DNA of 64,000 nucleotides from assembly GCF_000773975.1 (NCBI RefSeq), contig NZ_JRUQ01000030.1, positions 1-64,000 on the forward strand, given 5' to 3'. The DNA is from Erwinia typographi (GTDB taxonomy: Bacteria; Pseudomonadota; Gammaproteobacteria; Enterobacterales; Enterobacteriaceae). The notes beneath the pieces were generated by a model that saw only the letters and a program-made list of their open reading frames with translations, had not been told where the DNA came from and ran no database searches. The position numbers were made by a program, and so were the translations under genes. Each line of letters begins with the position of its first letter. Position 1 is the stretch's first letter. Below are positions 25,231 through 35,101 of this stretch, one piece after another.

Positions 25231-25742
25231 TACAGATCAATAAATACTTTTTCATCCCGTTAATTTACATTGGGGTATGCCACGCTTCAGCAGATATATC
25301 CAGTGAAATTGATTTAAAAAAACTTGTACAATGTGTGAATAATGGCAATAATTCCTGTCTGGAAAAAATCCCTCACAATACTAAGAGGCTAAATTTTGAA
25401 CAAAGCATTATATTAAGAAATGCCCTGGTACATTCACTCATCAAATCACCCTCTGCAACAATTGATGTTCTAAATAGTATTGATAAAGAGACTGCCAGAA
25501 CGGGCCATTCATTTATCAGAGATAATTATGGCACGGATATAGTCTGTGCTTATATGATCAACAGTAACAAATATGACAGGGAGTCTTTTTTTAAATACTA
25601 TTCAATAGTCAAAAATAAACTTGAAAAAACGGGTGGTAAGGGAAAAACCTGTCTGGACATTATGAAATCTTCAGTAGAAGAAACAGTCTATGAAGAAAAG
25701 AGGGGGGAAATGAAGTGGGGAAAAGAAAAATATCCCTTCTGA
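25227..25742 (+). CDS. Probable Tlde1 immunity protein (Tldi1-like), periplasmic
   Basis: The 171-residue protein has an N-terminal signal peptide (NKYFFIPLIYIGVCHASAD), placing it in the periplasm where Tlde1 acts. The mature part is helical and charged, with three or four cysteines (VQCVNNGNNSCLEKIP, DIVCAYM, GKTCLDIM). Its start overlaps the effector stop (ATGA), the usual arrangement for effector/immunity pairs. I recognise the role by position and export signal rather than by a domain. Very AT-rich codon use marks it, with the effector and hcp, as a transferred unit. Confidence 0.7.
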   Translation: MIQINKYFFIPLIYIGVCHASADISSEIDLKKLVQCVNNGNNSCLEKIPHNTKRLNFEQSIILRNALVHSLIKSPSATIDVLNSIDKETARTGHSFIRDNYGTDIVCAYMINSNKYDRESFFKYYSIVKNKLEKTGGKGKTCLDIMKSSVEETVYEEKRGEMKWGKEKYPF

Positions 25743-25809
25743 GATTGTTAAATGAAAGAGATGCACCTTCAGGTACACCTCTGTTATCGGGACTATCGGG
25801 CATAGCCAG

Positions 25810-28200
25810 TCAGTCAATCGCCTTAAGAATGGCGGCCAGCTGTTCGCGGTGTTCGCCGTCAATTTCACGGGCGGCGGAGTAGCCCGCATTTTGCAAAATC
25901 ATTTCGTTCAGCCCCACCAGCCAGTCATAAATATACCAGGCCGCATAATTATTCGGCTTCAGGTCGAGCCTGGTCAGCCTCTGACCTGGGCCAAGGCTGG
26001 CGGTCTGGGTTTCCGGCTTGGCGAAGATCTTTTTGCCCCGGTTAATTTTACTGTCCGGCCGTTCGGCCTCCGGCAGGTGCAGGAAACCAAGCCAGGCGAC
26101 AAAATCGCCCATTACGCTGAGCGCTCTGGAAACCTGGCAATCGGCCATCATCTCCGGCGGCGTGCCGGGCGCTTCAGGATCGGTGAGCATTTTTACCAGC
26201 GAGGCCTCAATTTCAAGACGGATGCTGGCGGTGACCAGCTCTTCAGTCAGCATTTCCAGCGTAGGCTTACTGACGCCAAGCAGCTCAAGCAGCGCGCCCT
26301 GATCGGGCAACTGACGGAGTGAGTTGATCCAGTGACGATAAACCTGCTGCGCAAACGCCGCTTCAGGCTCATCCGACGCGCCGTTTTCCGGGGTGCTGCT
26401 CCGATCCGCCAGCGGATCGTCGCTCAGCAAATCGATACTCATGCCAATGCCGAAAGGATCCTCTTCGCTAAGGGTGAATTCTTCCACCAGCGGACGTTCC
26501 CCCGGATTCTGGCGCTGAAGGAACAGATGGCGCAGCGTTTCGCGGGAAGGGAGCAGCCGCTCCAGCAGTTCACCGTGAACGCCGGTACGCGCCTGCAAGG
26601 CTTTCAGCAGCGTTCCGGCAATCCTCAGCCGCGCCTGCGGCTCCTCTTTCTCCGATGCCAGATACCAACGGCCCAGCAGGTTGTCGCTAAGTTCACGGCG
26701 GATCTCGGCACTCTGCTCCTGCAATCTGGCCAGTTTAGCCTCACGATGAACCTCGGTCATCAGCCAGCCCGCCATACGCCTGACGCCTTTTTCATCCATT
26801 GCCAGCATCGAACCCCAGGCATCGCCCGGATTGCCGACGTAGCGCTGTACGGCGGCGTCGAAACTCTGTCCGCGAGTAATACGCTGATCGAACGGCGTCA
26901 ACGCCCAGATCAGTCCCGGCTTGCGGCCGCTGCGAACCTGAGCATTTTCACCCTGTGTTTGCTTCACCCAGTTATCCAGCACGCGACCGACGGCACGCGT
27001 TTCCGACCGGTGACCGACGGCGCTGCACACCATCAGCAGACTAACATCCTGACGCTCTGCCGCGCGGGTTAACAGGAAAGGGCGCTTGGCGCTGATAAAA
27101 GCCAGCGCCAGCTGGTGGTGTGGGTCATCGGGCAGCACGTCCGGCTCATCAAAGCCTGGATAGTCCAGCAGATCCACCTGTTCAAACAGCGTTTCGCGTG
27201 GGCTGCTGTACAGCGGCATCAGTACTTCACGGCCCAGCAGCGCCAGCTCAGCCAGCGCGAGGTTGACGGGCTGAAGGCTACGCCCATTATGCTGCGGCAC
27301 CACCTGGATCACCCGATCGGATGAGGCGTTGAAGTCGCGCAGGCCGTTGCAGTTCAATACGCTCTGCGTGGCGTCGTCCAGTACGGAGAGCGGAGCCAGC
27401 ACGCCCGGTACGCAGGAGACATGGTGTAGAACGTGCGCCAGTTGGCGATAGAGGGCGGTCAGTTCACGATCCTCATTCCACAACAGCGAGAACAGCCTGG
27501 CGCGGTCGTCCACGCCAAGCAGCGGCGCCAGCTCTACGGCCAGCGGCCAGAAATGGGCATCCAGCGCTTTGCTGACGCAGAGTTGGGCGCTGCTGAGCCG
27601 ATCCCATAGCGCCACCACATCACAGGCGTTCATGCCGTCGATCGCCTGCGGCTGACGGTACATCGCCAGCGTTTTCAGCCGCTCGGCGATCTGCTGCTCA
27701 TCCAGCGAGGCCGACTGGTGGCCGCTGCGGCGCGCCCAGAGGTCCGCCAGAATCGCGACCAGCTCCTCTTCGCTTAGCAGCGACAGCTGAACCGGCCACT
27801 CGTTATCCACCCGCGCCTGTTGACCGCTGTAGCGAACCACCATGGTGCCGGTCTGCTGCTGAGGATTCAACTGGCGATACTCCAGCACCGAACTGCCAAG
27901 CGCCAGCTCCATTTTGCCTTTCTCACTGGCGGCCAGCGCGGTAATCAGATAAGACTTTCCCGCCTGCGCCAGGCCAAAGAAGCCAATCGCGCACTCTTTG
28001 CCGACGGCTTCCAGCAGGTTGCCTGCTTTGTTGCGCTGTCGTTGCAGCCTGACGCTCAGACGATCGGCTTCCATATTGAGGCGCGGCGCGGTCTCGCGGG
28101 CGCTGTCCAGCCAGGCGACCGACCGTTCGATACCTTTGGTCAGGGCTTCGAGTTTTCTGCCGAAGGCACCCGACAACTGTTTAGGCGTCAAGGGTTTCAT
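25810..28200 (-). CDS. srfC: SrfC-family putative virulence factor (P-loop protein)
   Basis: The 796-residue protein matches SrfC in length and in order with SrfB and SrfA. A Walker A motif GLAQAGKSYL lies at about residues 76-85, and a GTPase-like DYPGFDEPD at about 345, so it is probably a nucleotide-binding protein, perhaps dynamin-like. The C-terminal 200 residues appear helical. SrfC was described as an SsrB-regulated gene in Salmonella, but its mechanism is not established. It is the last gene of the srfABC operon, overlapping srfB by four bases. Confidence 0.88.
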   Translation of the reverse strand: MKPLTPKQLSGAFGRKLEALTKGIERSVAWLDSARETAPRLNMEADRLSVRLQRQRNKAGNLLEAVGKECAIGFFGLAQAGKSYLITALAASEKGKMELALGSSVLEYRQLNPQQQTGTMVVRYSGQQARVDNEWPVQLSLLSEEELVAILADLWARRSGHQSASLDEQQIAERLKTLAMYRQPQAIDGMNACDVVALWDRLSSAQLCVSKALDAHFWPLAVELAPLLGVDDRARLFSLLWNEDRELTALYRQLAHVLHHVSCVPGVLAPLSVLDDATQSVLNCNGLRDFNASSDRVIQVVPQHNGRSLQPVNLALAELALLGREVLMPLYSSPRETLFEQVDLLDYPGFDEPDVLPDDPHHQLALAFISAKRPFLLTRAAERQDVSLLMVCSAVGHRSETRAVGRVLDNWVKQTQGENAQVRSGRKPGLIWALTPFDQRITRGQSFDAAVQRYVGNPGDAWGSMLAMDEKGVRRMAGWLMTEVHREAKLARLQEQSAEIRRELSDNLLGRWYLASEKEEPQARLRIAGTLLKALQARTGVHGELLERLLPSRETLRHLFLQRQNPGERPLVEEFTLSEEDPFGIGMSIDLLSDDPLADRSSTPENGASDEPEAAFAQQVYRHWINSLRQLPDQGALLELLGVSKPTLEMLTEELVTASIRLEIEASLVKMLTDPEAPGTPPEMMADCQVSRALSVMGDFVAWLGFLHLPEAERPDSKINRGKKIFAKPETQTASLGPGQRLTRLDLKPNNYAAWYIYDWLVGLNEMILQNAGYSAAREIDGEHREQLAAILKAID

Positions 28201-31184
28201 TTCTTGTATACGCTCCCACTGTCAATCCAGTAATGGGTTAATCCCGAACCGCTGCTGGCTAAGGTATTCAGCTTTAGCCGCAAATGTTCCAGCGGTACGC
28301 GGCTACCGTCATCCAGGGTGGCGTCGGTAATTTCAAACCGTTCCGGGCCATACTCACCGCTGTCTTTGGCTACAGCCAGCCTGATTTTCAACACCTTATC
28401 GCCCGCCACGCGGCGTGCCAGCTGCGGGTCGGCAATCGACAGCGTGTAGAGCGGAGAAGCGGGCCAGCGGTCATTATCCAACTGGCGAAAGCCGAGCGTC
28501 AGCGCGCCGCGCACCTGGAATCGCTGGCGGGCATCGAGGCTGAATGTCTCCTCGTCCAGATCGATATCACCGTACCAGACATTATCGCTGCTCAGCGCAC
28601 CGTTGCTGTCCAGCATTCCCAGATAGCGGATGGTGGAATAGGGCTGGAAATCCCCGGCCTTAAACCAGAAGTTCGCGAGGCGCAGGTCAAGCGACAGCAG
28701 GCAAAGCATTGCGCCGACCGCAGCGGTAGATTTCGGGTTCTCAATACGCCCCTGTTTATTAAACGGATACCAGTCGTTAGTGTGATAGCCGTCGAGCGAC
28801 AGGATGCGGCTTACCGGCAGCGGCTGCAAATGGCGGAACAGGGCCTGAACGCCAGGGAAGCGAGAGGGGCGCCCCGTCAGCAGCAGGACGTCGCAATCAT
28901 AGACGGCCACCACTTCGGCCATTGAACGCAGACTGTGGGTAATGTTCATGCGCGGTGACAGGAACTCGGCGTGCAGTTTGCTCAGCTTGACCACCAGCGG
29001 CACGCGCAAAATGTTGAACTCTTCGGCTTCGCCCGGCAGCTCACGCTGGATTTCGCGGTTGATGTAGTCCAGCAGCTTGCTGGTTGGCGGCAGCGCCAGC
29101 AACTCTTCGAAGCGGGCATCCACCTCAGCGTTCAGCTCCAGCGGATCGAACCTTTCGTAGGCTTCAAGGATCGCCTGTCCAACCGGGATAAAGAGTTGCA
29201 GCGTCACCTGCTGGCGCAGCGTGGAATGCCCATCGAGCCGGCCTTCATGACCAAACAGTCGGGTCATCACGCCTTCCGGGTTAACCATTCCGGCCTGCTT
29301 AAACGCGGCCTGAAGGGCGGGCAGCACATAGAGCTGGATCACGTCCAGCAGGATATCGTCGCCAGCCTGTTTAAACCCTTCACGGAACAGCAGACGAGGC
29401 ATTATTTTTACGTTGTTGCCGACACCGTCATCGAGGCGATATTGCGTAATTGCGAGGTCGGTGGTGCCGCCGCCAATATCGATCGAGGCAATGCGCAGCG
29501 TTTTGCCCGGCGGTTCGTCCACCGCGCGGGCGCGATCCGGGCGAGCCATGCTGACAAAGAACGCCTCGGCGCGGCCGCCGAAGTTAACCTGGGTTTCGTT
29601 ATACAGGTAAACCATCTGGCCGCAGGTCGCTTCATCCCACTCCATCTGTACCTCCGGCACCGGCACCGTGCTTTTTGCCTTGTCTTTGGCGCTGGTAAAG
29701 TCCTCGTCTGCCGGATGCCAACCCATCGCTTTCCACACCAGCGCGATGGCTTCGTTCATCCGGCGGCGGAAAATTTCCCGCTCCGGCTTCGGCATGGCGG
29801 AAGGCAGCGTCAGGATAATGTGACGAAGCTGGCGCGGGGCGCTGCTGTGCAGCATTTTCTGGCGCTGCGCCGCGCTGTTCATCTGCATCAGCGCCTGGGC
29901 AAGCAGCTCGGAGAGCATGAAGCTCATGACCGAGCTGCGGCTGTACTGCGGCGAGAACACCGGCAGCCGCTCATCCAGCGGCTGGTTGTAAAGCGGCTGA
30001 CCGTCGTCATTCACCAGGTTTGTCATTGGCGCGGCGGTAGCCAGCGGTTCCAGGGTGGCATTGCCTGGCGTGCGGCTGAAGCGCCAGCCCGGCGTATAGC
30101 TCTCTTCATCCCACAGATAGCGGCGCGGGCTGGAGATGCCGGTTGCGCCTTCGGTTCCCAGACGCTGAAGCGCCAGGTGGCTGGCCTCACGGCCTACGCG
30201 GGTGATCGAGGGCCAGATAAAGGCGTCATCGCGGCCGCTCTCCACCGAGAAGTTCTGCTTGCCGAAGGAGGCCTGAGCGAACTCCACGCGACTTTCAAAC
30301 AGCTCGTTATATAGCTGGTGCGGCGCGCTGAGATTGCGCAGATGCAGCTCATAGGTGTGCTTAAGGCCATGATGATCGTCGACGTGATCCTCTACCATGA
30401 TCCCGCAGGTATGGGAGTTGCCGACGTCAAGGATCAGGTCGACCGGCACGGCTGGCTCCTGCAAGGTGGCCGCGCTGATTTTCAGCTCTGGCAGAGAGAG
30501 CTGATGCCCAAGCATATGCAAAATATTCAGGTAGTGCGCCTGATATTCAAATTCGCGCAGGGCGGTACGAATATTTACCTGGGGACGCTGCTCAACGTTT
30601 GTCGCTTGTTGGGTAAACACTTCGCGCAGCCAGCCGTCAATCCAGGTATGGTCGAGGAATTCGCCCAGTTCGTTGCTGCGGTGGGCTAAAGCGAAGCTGA
30701 CGCCGTTTTTCACGTCGCTTTCATTCAGCGCCAGCGACTCATCTTCCCCTTCGGCCCAGACGCGGGTTTCAAAGGCCAGGCATACGCGATGCGTGTTGCC
30801 ATTGGCGTCGGGCTTATCCAGCGCGATAATCTGCAAACGCGCCCAGTTATCCGGACCACCGATAAAGGTGCGGGGCGGGTTGAAGCGGAAAAAGGGCAGC
30901 GGCAGCCAGATGCCATTCAGCAGCCTGAGCGACTGCGAGAGGGGGAAGCTGAACTCTGGCTTAACCACTTCCGGCGTGGTGCCAGCGTTGACCGGCAGCA
31001 AATACTTGCCATTTTGCGCGTTAAAGTTCAGGCGCAGCAGAGGACCGTTAGCGGTCTGGCGGACAAAGCTTCCCGGCAGATCGTCATCAGGCTCCGGCGT
31101 CAGGGCAAAGTCAAGGAACTGAATTCCGCTGTTCTGGATCAGCGTCATGTTCGGTTTAAAATCAGCGATCGTCGCCAGCATCAT
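28197..31184 (-). CDS. srfB: SrfB-family putative virulence factor (ASKHA-like)
   Basis: The 995-residue protein is typical in size for SrfB. It carries two motifs of the actin/Hsp70 (ASKHA) nucleotide-binding fold: LILDVGNSHTCGIM at about residues 255-268 and IASIDIGGGTTDLAIT at about 566-581. That suggests an ATP-driven conformational switch. It sits between srfA and srfC with four-base overlaps on both sides, which implies fixed stoichiometry. The cellular role is unknown. The name derives from SsrB regulation in Salmonella. Confidence 0.9.
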   Translation of the reverse strand: MMLATIADFKPNMTLIQNSGIQFLDFALTPEPDDDLPGSFVRQTANGPLLRLNFNAQNGKYLLPVNAGTTPEVVKPEFSFPLSQSLRLLNGIWLPLPFFRFNPPRTFIGGPDNWARLQIIALDKPDANGNTHRVCLAFETRVWAEGEDESLALNESDVKNGVSFALAHRSNELGEFLDHTWIDGWLREVFTQQATNVEQRPQVNIRTALREFEYQAHYLNILHMLGHQLSLPELKISAATLQEPAVPVDLILDVGNSHTCGIMVEDHVDDHHGLKHTYELHLRNLSAPHQLYNELFESRVEFAQASFGKQNFSVESGRDDAFIWPSITRVGREASHLALQRLGTEGATGISSPRRYLWDEESYTPGWRFSRTPGNATLEPLATAAPMTNLVNDDGQPLYNQPLDERLPVFSPQYSRSSVMSFMLSELLAQALMQMNSAAQRQKMLHSSAPRQLRHIILTLPSAMPKPEREIFRRRMNEAIALVWKAMGWHPADEDFTSAKDKAKSTVPVPEVQMEWDEATCGQMVYLYNETQVNFGGRAEAFFVSMARPDRARAVDEPPGKTLRIASIDIGGGTTDLAITQYRLDDGVGNNVKIMPRLLFREGFKQAGDDILLDVIQLYVLPALQAAFKQAGMVNPEGVMTRLFGHEGRLDGHSTLRQQVTLQLFIPVGQAILEAYERFDPLELNAEVDARFEELLALPPTSKLLDYINREIQRELPGEAEEFNILRVPLVVKLSKLHAEFLSPRMNITHSLRSMAEVVAVYDCDVLLLTGRPSRFPGVQALFRHLQPLPVSRILSLDGYHTNDWYPFNKQGRIENPKSTAAVGAMLCLLSLDLRLANFWFKAGDFQPYSTIRYLGMLDSNGALSSDNVWYGDIDLDEETFSLDARQRFQVRGALTLGFRQLDNDRWPASPLYTLSIADPQLARRVAGDKVLKIRLAVAKDSGEYGPERFEITDATLDDGSRVPLEHLRLKLNTLASSGSGLTHYWIDSGSVYKK

Positions 31185-32605
31185 GATTTACTCTCGCGCT
31201 TTATCGTCATCGGTAACACCGTACTGGCGTCGTACTGACCGCTACAGACTGCGGCGCCAGCGGTTCCCTGGCTACATACCAGCTCTGGCATCTGATAGCG
31301 GGAGCCGTCGCTGCATTTGGCTTTTGTGCGGGTATTGATCACCAGGTTGCCGGACTTCATCAGGCCCGCATAGACATCCACGCGGCAGCTGACGCCGTCA
31401 CCGTGAGTGATTTTGGCGCTGCCTTTGCCGTTCTTCAGCTGATAGCGCAGGCTGGGTGGCTTCCCGGTAATGGGGTATTTTCCGCCGACCATGACTCGCC
31501 AGCTGCCGTTGAGGAATTTGGTTGAACCGAGTTTCACCTGGTCCGCAGGCAGGACTAAATCGTCTTTGGCGGCAGGGGGCACGTCTGCCGCTGGCGGCTG
31601 AGCCGGAGCCTCTGGGGCATTTTCGACGGCGGCTGGAACCGTTTCAACCTGAGACGGGGCCGGACTGACGCTGGCTGTGGCGACCGGCAGCGTAGCTGTG
31701 GATGCCGGCGACGTGCTGACCTCAGGTGCAGGCGCCGCATTCGTCGGAGCCTCCGTTTTGGCCGCTGGCGCCTCGGTTTGTGCCGTTTCTGCCGCCGCTG
31801 GCTCTGTTTCTTTCACTTCCGGCGGAGTTTGCATAACGGCTTCAGGCTGGGAAATGTAGCCTTTGAGCTGTACGCCAAAGGCGATTAGCAGGGCGGCGGC
31901 AGGCAGCATCCAGCCGTAGCGGATCAGATTACTTTTCGTCGCGGGTGCCTTGGTTACAGGCACAGCTGGAGCAGTGATCACCGGCGCATCTGGCGCGGGC
32001 GCGGCGGGTTCTGGCTGAGGTTCAGCGACGACGGGGGCCGGTACGGCAACCGAAACGGCAGGGGGCGCCACCGGAGCGACCACGGCGGCAAGCTTTGACA
32101 AGTTAAGCGGCGGCTCATCGTGCTCCTGCGGACGCAGGCAGTCCAGCGCATCCTGACGAGATTTTTTCTCCAGGCTGACAAAGCCCCAGAAGGTGATCAC
32201 CGGCTTGCCGCCGACCAGATAAACAAAATTCTGGTCGGGGAATTGCAGCGCCTTAGCGAGCAGGGCGCCAAACAGCTTCTGACTGTTTTTCTCCGACTGC
32301 TGCGCCTTGCGGCACATTTCAGCAACGGCCTGCTGGCACGCCGTCAGCTGGTTCAACGCGTGACCGCGCGCGTTTTCGCTGGCGGCGGCCCAGGAAATGA
32401 CCTTACCGGAAACCGGTGAGTACCAGTCCAGGCGATCGCCAGCATCATTAGGTTGGGGAATAGCCAGGCAGTCGGCAATCTGCGGCTGCTTTCTCAGCCG
32501 CAGCGTTTCCCGCAGTTGCAGGGCCGACAGGTACACTGGCTGGCCGTTCTCACCAAGAGGCAGAACGGCATCCAGACTTCCGCTGCGTAAAAATGATTTT
32601 GCCAC
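31181..32605 (-). CDS. srfA: SrfA-family protein, single-span membrane protein
   Basis: The 474-residue protein opens the srfABC operon. Residues 1-150 are a folded N-terminal domain (VLPLGENGQPVYLSALQLRE, PVSGKVISWAAASENARGHA). A proline/alanine-rich stretch follows, then one membrane helix at about 230-247 (YGWMLPAAALLIAFGVQL), a long low-complexity Pro/Ala/Glu linker to about 350, and a C-terminal domain with several cysteines. The layout suggests an inner-membrane anchor with a periplasmic C-terminus linked to the cytoplasmic SrfB/SrfC pair. Function is not established. Confidence 0.85.
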   Translation of the reverse strand: MAKSFLRSGSLDAVLPLGENGQPVYLSALQLRETLRLRKQPQIADCLAIPQPNDAGDRLDWYSPVSGKVISWAAASENARGHALNQLTACQQAVAEMCRKAQQSEKNSQKLFGALLAKALQFPDQNFVYLVGGKPVITFWGFVSLEKKSRQDALDCLRPQEHDEPPLNLSKLAAVVAPVAPPAVSVAVPAPVVAEPQPEPAAPAPDAPVITAPAVPVTKAPATKSNLIRYGWMLPAAALLIAFGVQLKGYISQPEAVMQTPPEVKETEPAAAETAQTEAPAAKTEAPTNAAPAPEVSTSPASTATLPVATASVSPAPSQVETVPAAVENAPEAPAQPPAADVPPAAKDDLVLPADQVKLGSTKFLNGSWRVMVGGKYPITGKPPSLRYQLKNGKGSAKITHGDGVSCRVDVYAGLMKSGNLVINTRTKAKCSDGSRYQMPELVCSQGTAGAAVCSGQYDASTVLPMTIKRESKS

Positions 32606-32898
32606 GCAATAAAGACCTTCTAGTCAGAAGTGGAAAGCAAAGTACTCTCCAGCGTGTCGCTATTGTAGTGGAATTTGACTTAACGCTAAGGCGGAAATAA
32701 GAGGGTAAACAGGGGATTAATTTGGCAATAGAATGACTTTCTTCCCGGCTTGTCGGCGCGGCCTGAAGTCTGAACAGGCGCGGCCAGCGCGCGTTAAGGC
32801 GCTTTATGTGACATTGTCACCTGTGGCGGACGAAGATTGCACATAGCAGCGGCATTCAGTATGGTGTGCGCAATTTCTCCCGGCTGACAGAGCACACT
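32606..32898. promoter_or_regulatory. Divergent spacer between srfA and the VF530-type gene
   Basis: This 293-bp region must contain the srfABC promoter and that of the small plus-strand gene. I see no ORF, terminator or convincing operator in it. Confidence 0.4.
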
Positions 32899-33186
32899 AT
32901 GACTCACACTTCGAAGGACCCTCTGCACGGCATGACTCTGGAGGCAATAGTCACTGCGCTGGTCGCACGCTATGGCTGGAACGAACTGGGTCAACGCATC
33001 TCGATCAACTGCTTTAAAAACGATCCCAGCATCAAGTCCAGCCTGAAGTTTCTGCGCCGGACGCCCTGGGCCAGAAAGGAAGTGGAGGATCTCTATATCG
33101 CGTCGCTGAAAGATTCCCGCGCCTCGTCGCCAGAAACGCCGACCGATAGCCCCTGGGCCAACTGGAAGAAAAAAGACCGAATCTGA
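32899..33186 (+). CDS. VF530 family (DUF2132) small DNA-binding protein
   Basis: The 95-residue protein shows the family core: [60 protein letters not shown]. The family is small, helical and regarded as DNA-binding from structural work on the Vibrio fischeri member. It lacks a signal peptide. The start ATG 32899 is chosen as the family-like N-terminus, as the longer frame to 32866 adds no conserved residues. It stands alone between srfA and the convergent regulator gene. Confidence 0.85.
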   Translation: MTHTSKDPLHGMTLEAIVTALVARYGWNELGQRISINCFKNDPSIKSSLKFLRRTPWARKEVEDLYIASLKDSRASSPETPTDSPWANWKKKDRI

Positions 33187-33294
33187 GCCCAGGCACTAAC
33201 ACAGCTCAGTGCAAAGTCCACTACTGCATTTATCAGGGGTTAAAGCCGAACCGCCAAAACTTCCGCAGCCCAGATCACCAACGGTTTTAACCGG

Positions 33295-35076
33295 TCATTG
33301 TTTTCCCCGCGCGCCACGCCGGTAAAGCGTGCTACGGGCGACGCCAAGCGCCTTCGCGGTTTTGCTGACGTTACCATTAAAACGTTGCAGGGTTTCGGTT
33401 ATCAGTTGCTCGTGATGCTGATGAAGGGCGGGCAGAGCATGACGGCTGTCGTCGCGGAATTCAGCGGGCAGGCTGTCGCAATCGAGACGTTCATTGTCCT
33501 CGGCAAGGGCCAACAGGACTTTTAGCAGGCTGCGCAGTTGCCGGACGTTTCCGGGCCACGGATGGCTGGACAGTCTGTCGATCAGCTCGTTTGAAAGAGT
33601 GACGTTACGCTCAGTACCGCCAAGCTCCTGCCACAGTTGCCCGATAAACGCGGGCAGTTCGGGCCAGTCGCGCAGGGCTGGCAGCGTCAAAGAAAATTCC
33701 TGCAGGCGATACAGCAGGTCCTCACGGAATTCGCCAGCCGCTACGCGCTGCGCCAGGTCCCGGTGGGTCGCGCAAATCACGGCGAAGTTCACCGGCCAGC
33801 TCCGGCTGGAGCCAAGCGGCGCCACCTCTTTTTCCTGCAACACCCGCAGCAGCCGGGTTTGCAGGGAGAGCGGCATATCGCCGATCTCATCCAGAAACAG
33901 CACGCCGCCGTCAGCTTCGCGAATTTTGCCGATGTAACCATTTTTACTGGCGCCGGTAAACGCCCCCGGCTGATAGCCAAACAGTTCTGACTCAATCAGC
34001 GACTCAGGGATCGCCGCGCAGTTAATGGCGACGAATTTTCCCTGCTGCCAGCGGCTCTGCTGGTACAGCGTGCGGCTGACGAATTCTTTGCCGCTGCCAG
34101 TTTCACCATAAATGCAGAGCGAAACGCCAGCGTTGAGCAACCTGACCATTTTGTCGCCTTCGCCGCGCAGGGCGAAAGGCTGCGGCCTGACCACCGCTGG
34201 CGCAGCAGGGTAGTAGCGACGGGCTGGCGCTCGCAGGCGATAAAAATAGCGCTGCTGGCTGAGGTGAACCAGCGGCTGCGGCACGGTATTAGCCAGCTGC
34301 TCCGTCTGCGGAAAGAGCTGCTGAAAGAGCAGAGATCCGAACTGCCCGGCATCCAGATTCAGCTCGCGCATCGCCAGCCGGTTCGCCGCCATCAGCACAT
34401 TATCGGAAAAAATCAGCAGCAGCTCCTCAACCCGGTCAATACCTTCAACCTGAGGGTGCAGGCTCATCAGCCATTGATCGGGATGCAGGCTCTGCTTAAC
34501 CCACAGGTACTCAATTTGCTTAGCCGCGTCTTTGACCCAGGCCAGCGTCGAGGGATGGGGGTAGTTCGAAGGGCCAGAGATATCCAATACGCCTGCGATT
34601 TGCCCGTTTGGCGTTTGCAGAGTCATCGCCGCGCAGTACAGCCCCTGGTTGCTGGCAAGATAGTGCTGGTGACCGAAAATTTCGCAGCCATCATCAATGG
34701 CGAGCGCGGTGCCGATGGCGTTGGTTCCCCGGCCACATTCACTCCACAGGTTACCCGGCGCAAGGGCGAATCGCTGAGCTTTCTGCATCGACTGCATGTC
34801 GCCGGTTGTATGCAGCACCAGACCGCTGGCGTCAGAGAGGACCACGACCGACTGCTTATTGGCAATTTTTTCCGCCAGTCCCTTCATCGCCGGTTGGGCA
34901 AACTGTTGCAGCCCGGCGTTGCTGGCCAGCAGGTCGGCCAGCTCGCCCTGACGCACACGAGGGAAGTCATCAGCCTGCCGGTCCAGACCATAAAGCTGGC
35001 TGCGAAACCAGGAGTCACTGAGCAGTGGCGTGGTGGCGATCGGGGAAGGGCGGGCCGCTGACATTTTTCCCTGCAT
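33295..35076 (-). CDS. AcoR-like sigma-54-dependent activator
   Basis: The 593-residue enhancer-binding protein has a GAF-type N-terminal sensor region (about 1-290), an AAA+ domain with Walker A GETGSGKEF, the sigma-54 contact loop GAFTGA and Walker B GVLFLDEIGDM, and a C-terminal Fis-type helix-turn-helix (NGNVSKTAKALGVARSTLYR). It activates RNA polymerase-sigma54 at a distant promoter. It diverges from the aldehyde and alcohol dehydrogenase genes, whose -24/-12 promoter and candidate binding sites lie in the spacer. The start ATG 35076 is preceded by GAGG. A longer frame to 35100 has no ribosome binding site. The inducer is probably acetoin, ethanol or an aldehyde, by inference. Confidence 0.9.
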   Translation of the reverse strand: MQGKMSAARPSPIATTPLLSDSWFRSQLYGLDRQADDFPRVRQGELADLLASNAGLQQFAQPAMKGLAEKIANKQSVVVLSDASGLVLHTTGDMQSMQKAQRFALAPGNLWSECGRGTNAIGTALAIDDGCEIFGHQHYLASNQGLYCAAMTLQTPNGQIAGVLDISGPSNYPHPSTLAWVKDAAKQIEYLWVKQSLHPDQWLMSLHPQVEGIDRVEELLLIFSDNVLMAANRLAMRELNLDAGQFGSLLFQQLFPQTEQLANTVPQPLVHLSQQRYFYRLRAPARRYYPAAPAVVRPQPFALRGEGDKMVRLLNAGVSLCIYGETGSGKEFVSRTLYQQSRWQQGKFVAINCAAIPESLIESELFGYQPGAFTGASKNGYIGKIREADGGVLFLDEIGDMPLSLQTRLLRVLQEKEVAPLGSSRSWPVNFAVICATHRDLAQRVAAGEFREDLLYRLQEFSLTLPALRDWPELPAFIGQLWQELGGTERNVTLSNELIDRLSSHPWPGNVRQLRSLLKVLLALAEDNERLDCDSLPAEFRDDSRHALPALHQHHEQLITETLQRFNGNVSKTAKALGVARSTLYRRGARGKQ

Positions 35077-35101
35077 GGATAACCTCGTCAATGTAACCAA
35101 A

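Noticed and set aside
26332-27072. Plus-strand frame of 246 codons inside srfC
   Set aside because: Antisense shadow of a conserved gene with no start signal.
28971-30314. Plus-strand open frame of 447 codons inside srfB
   Set aside because: Fully antisense to a conserved gene. The composition is an artefact of GC-rich codon use and no domain is recognisable.
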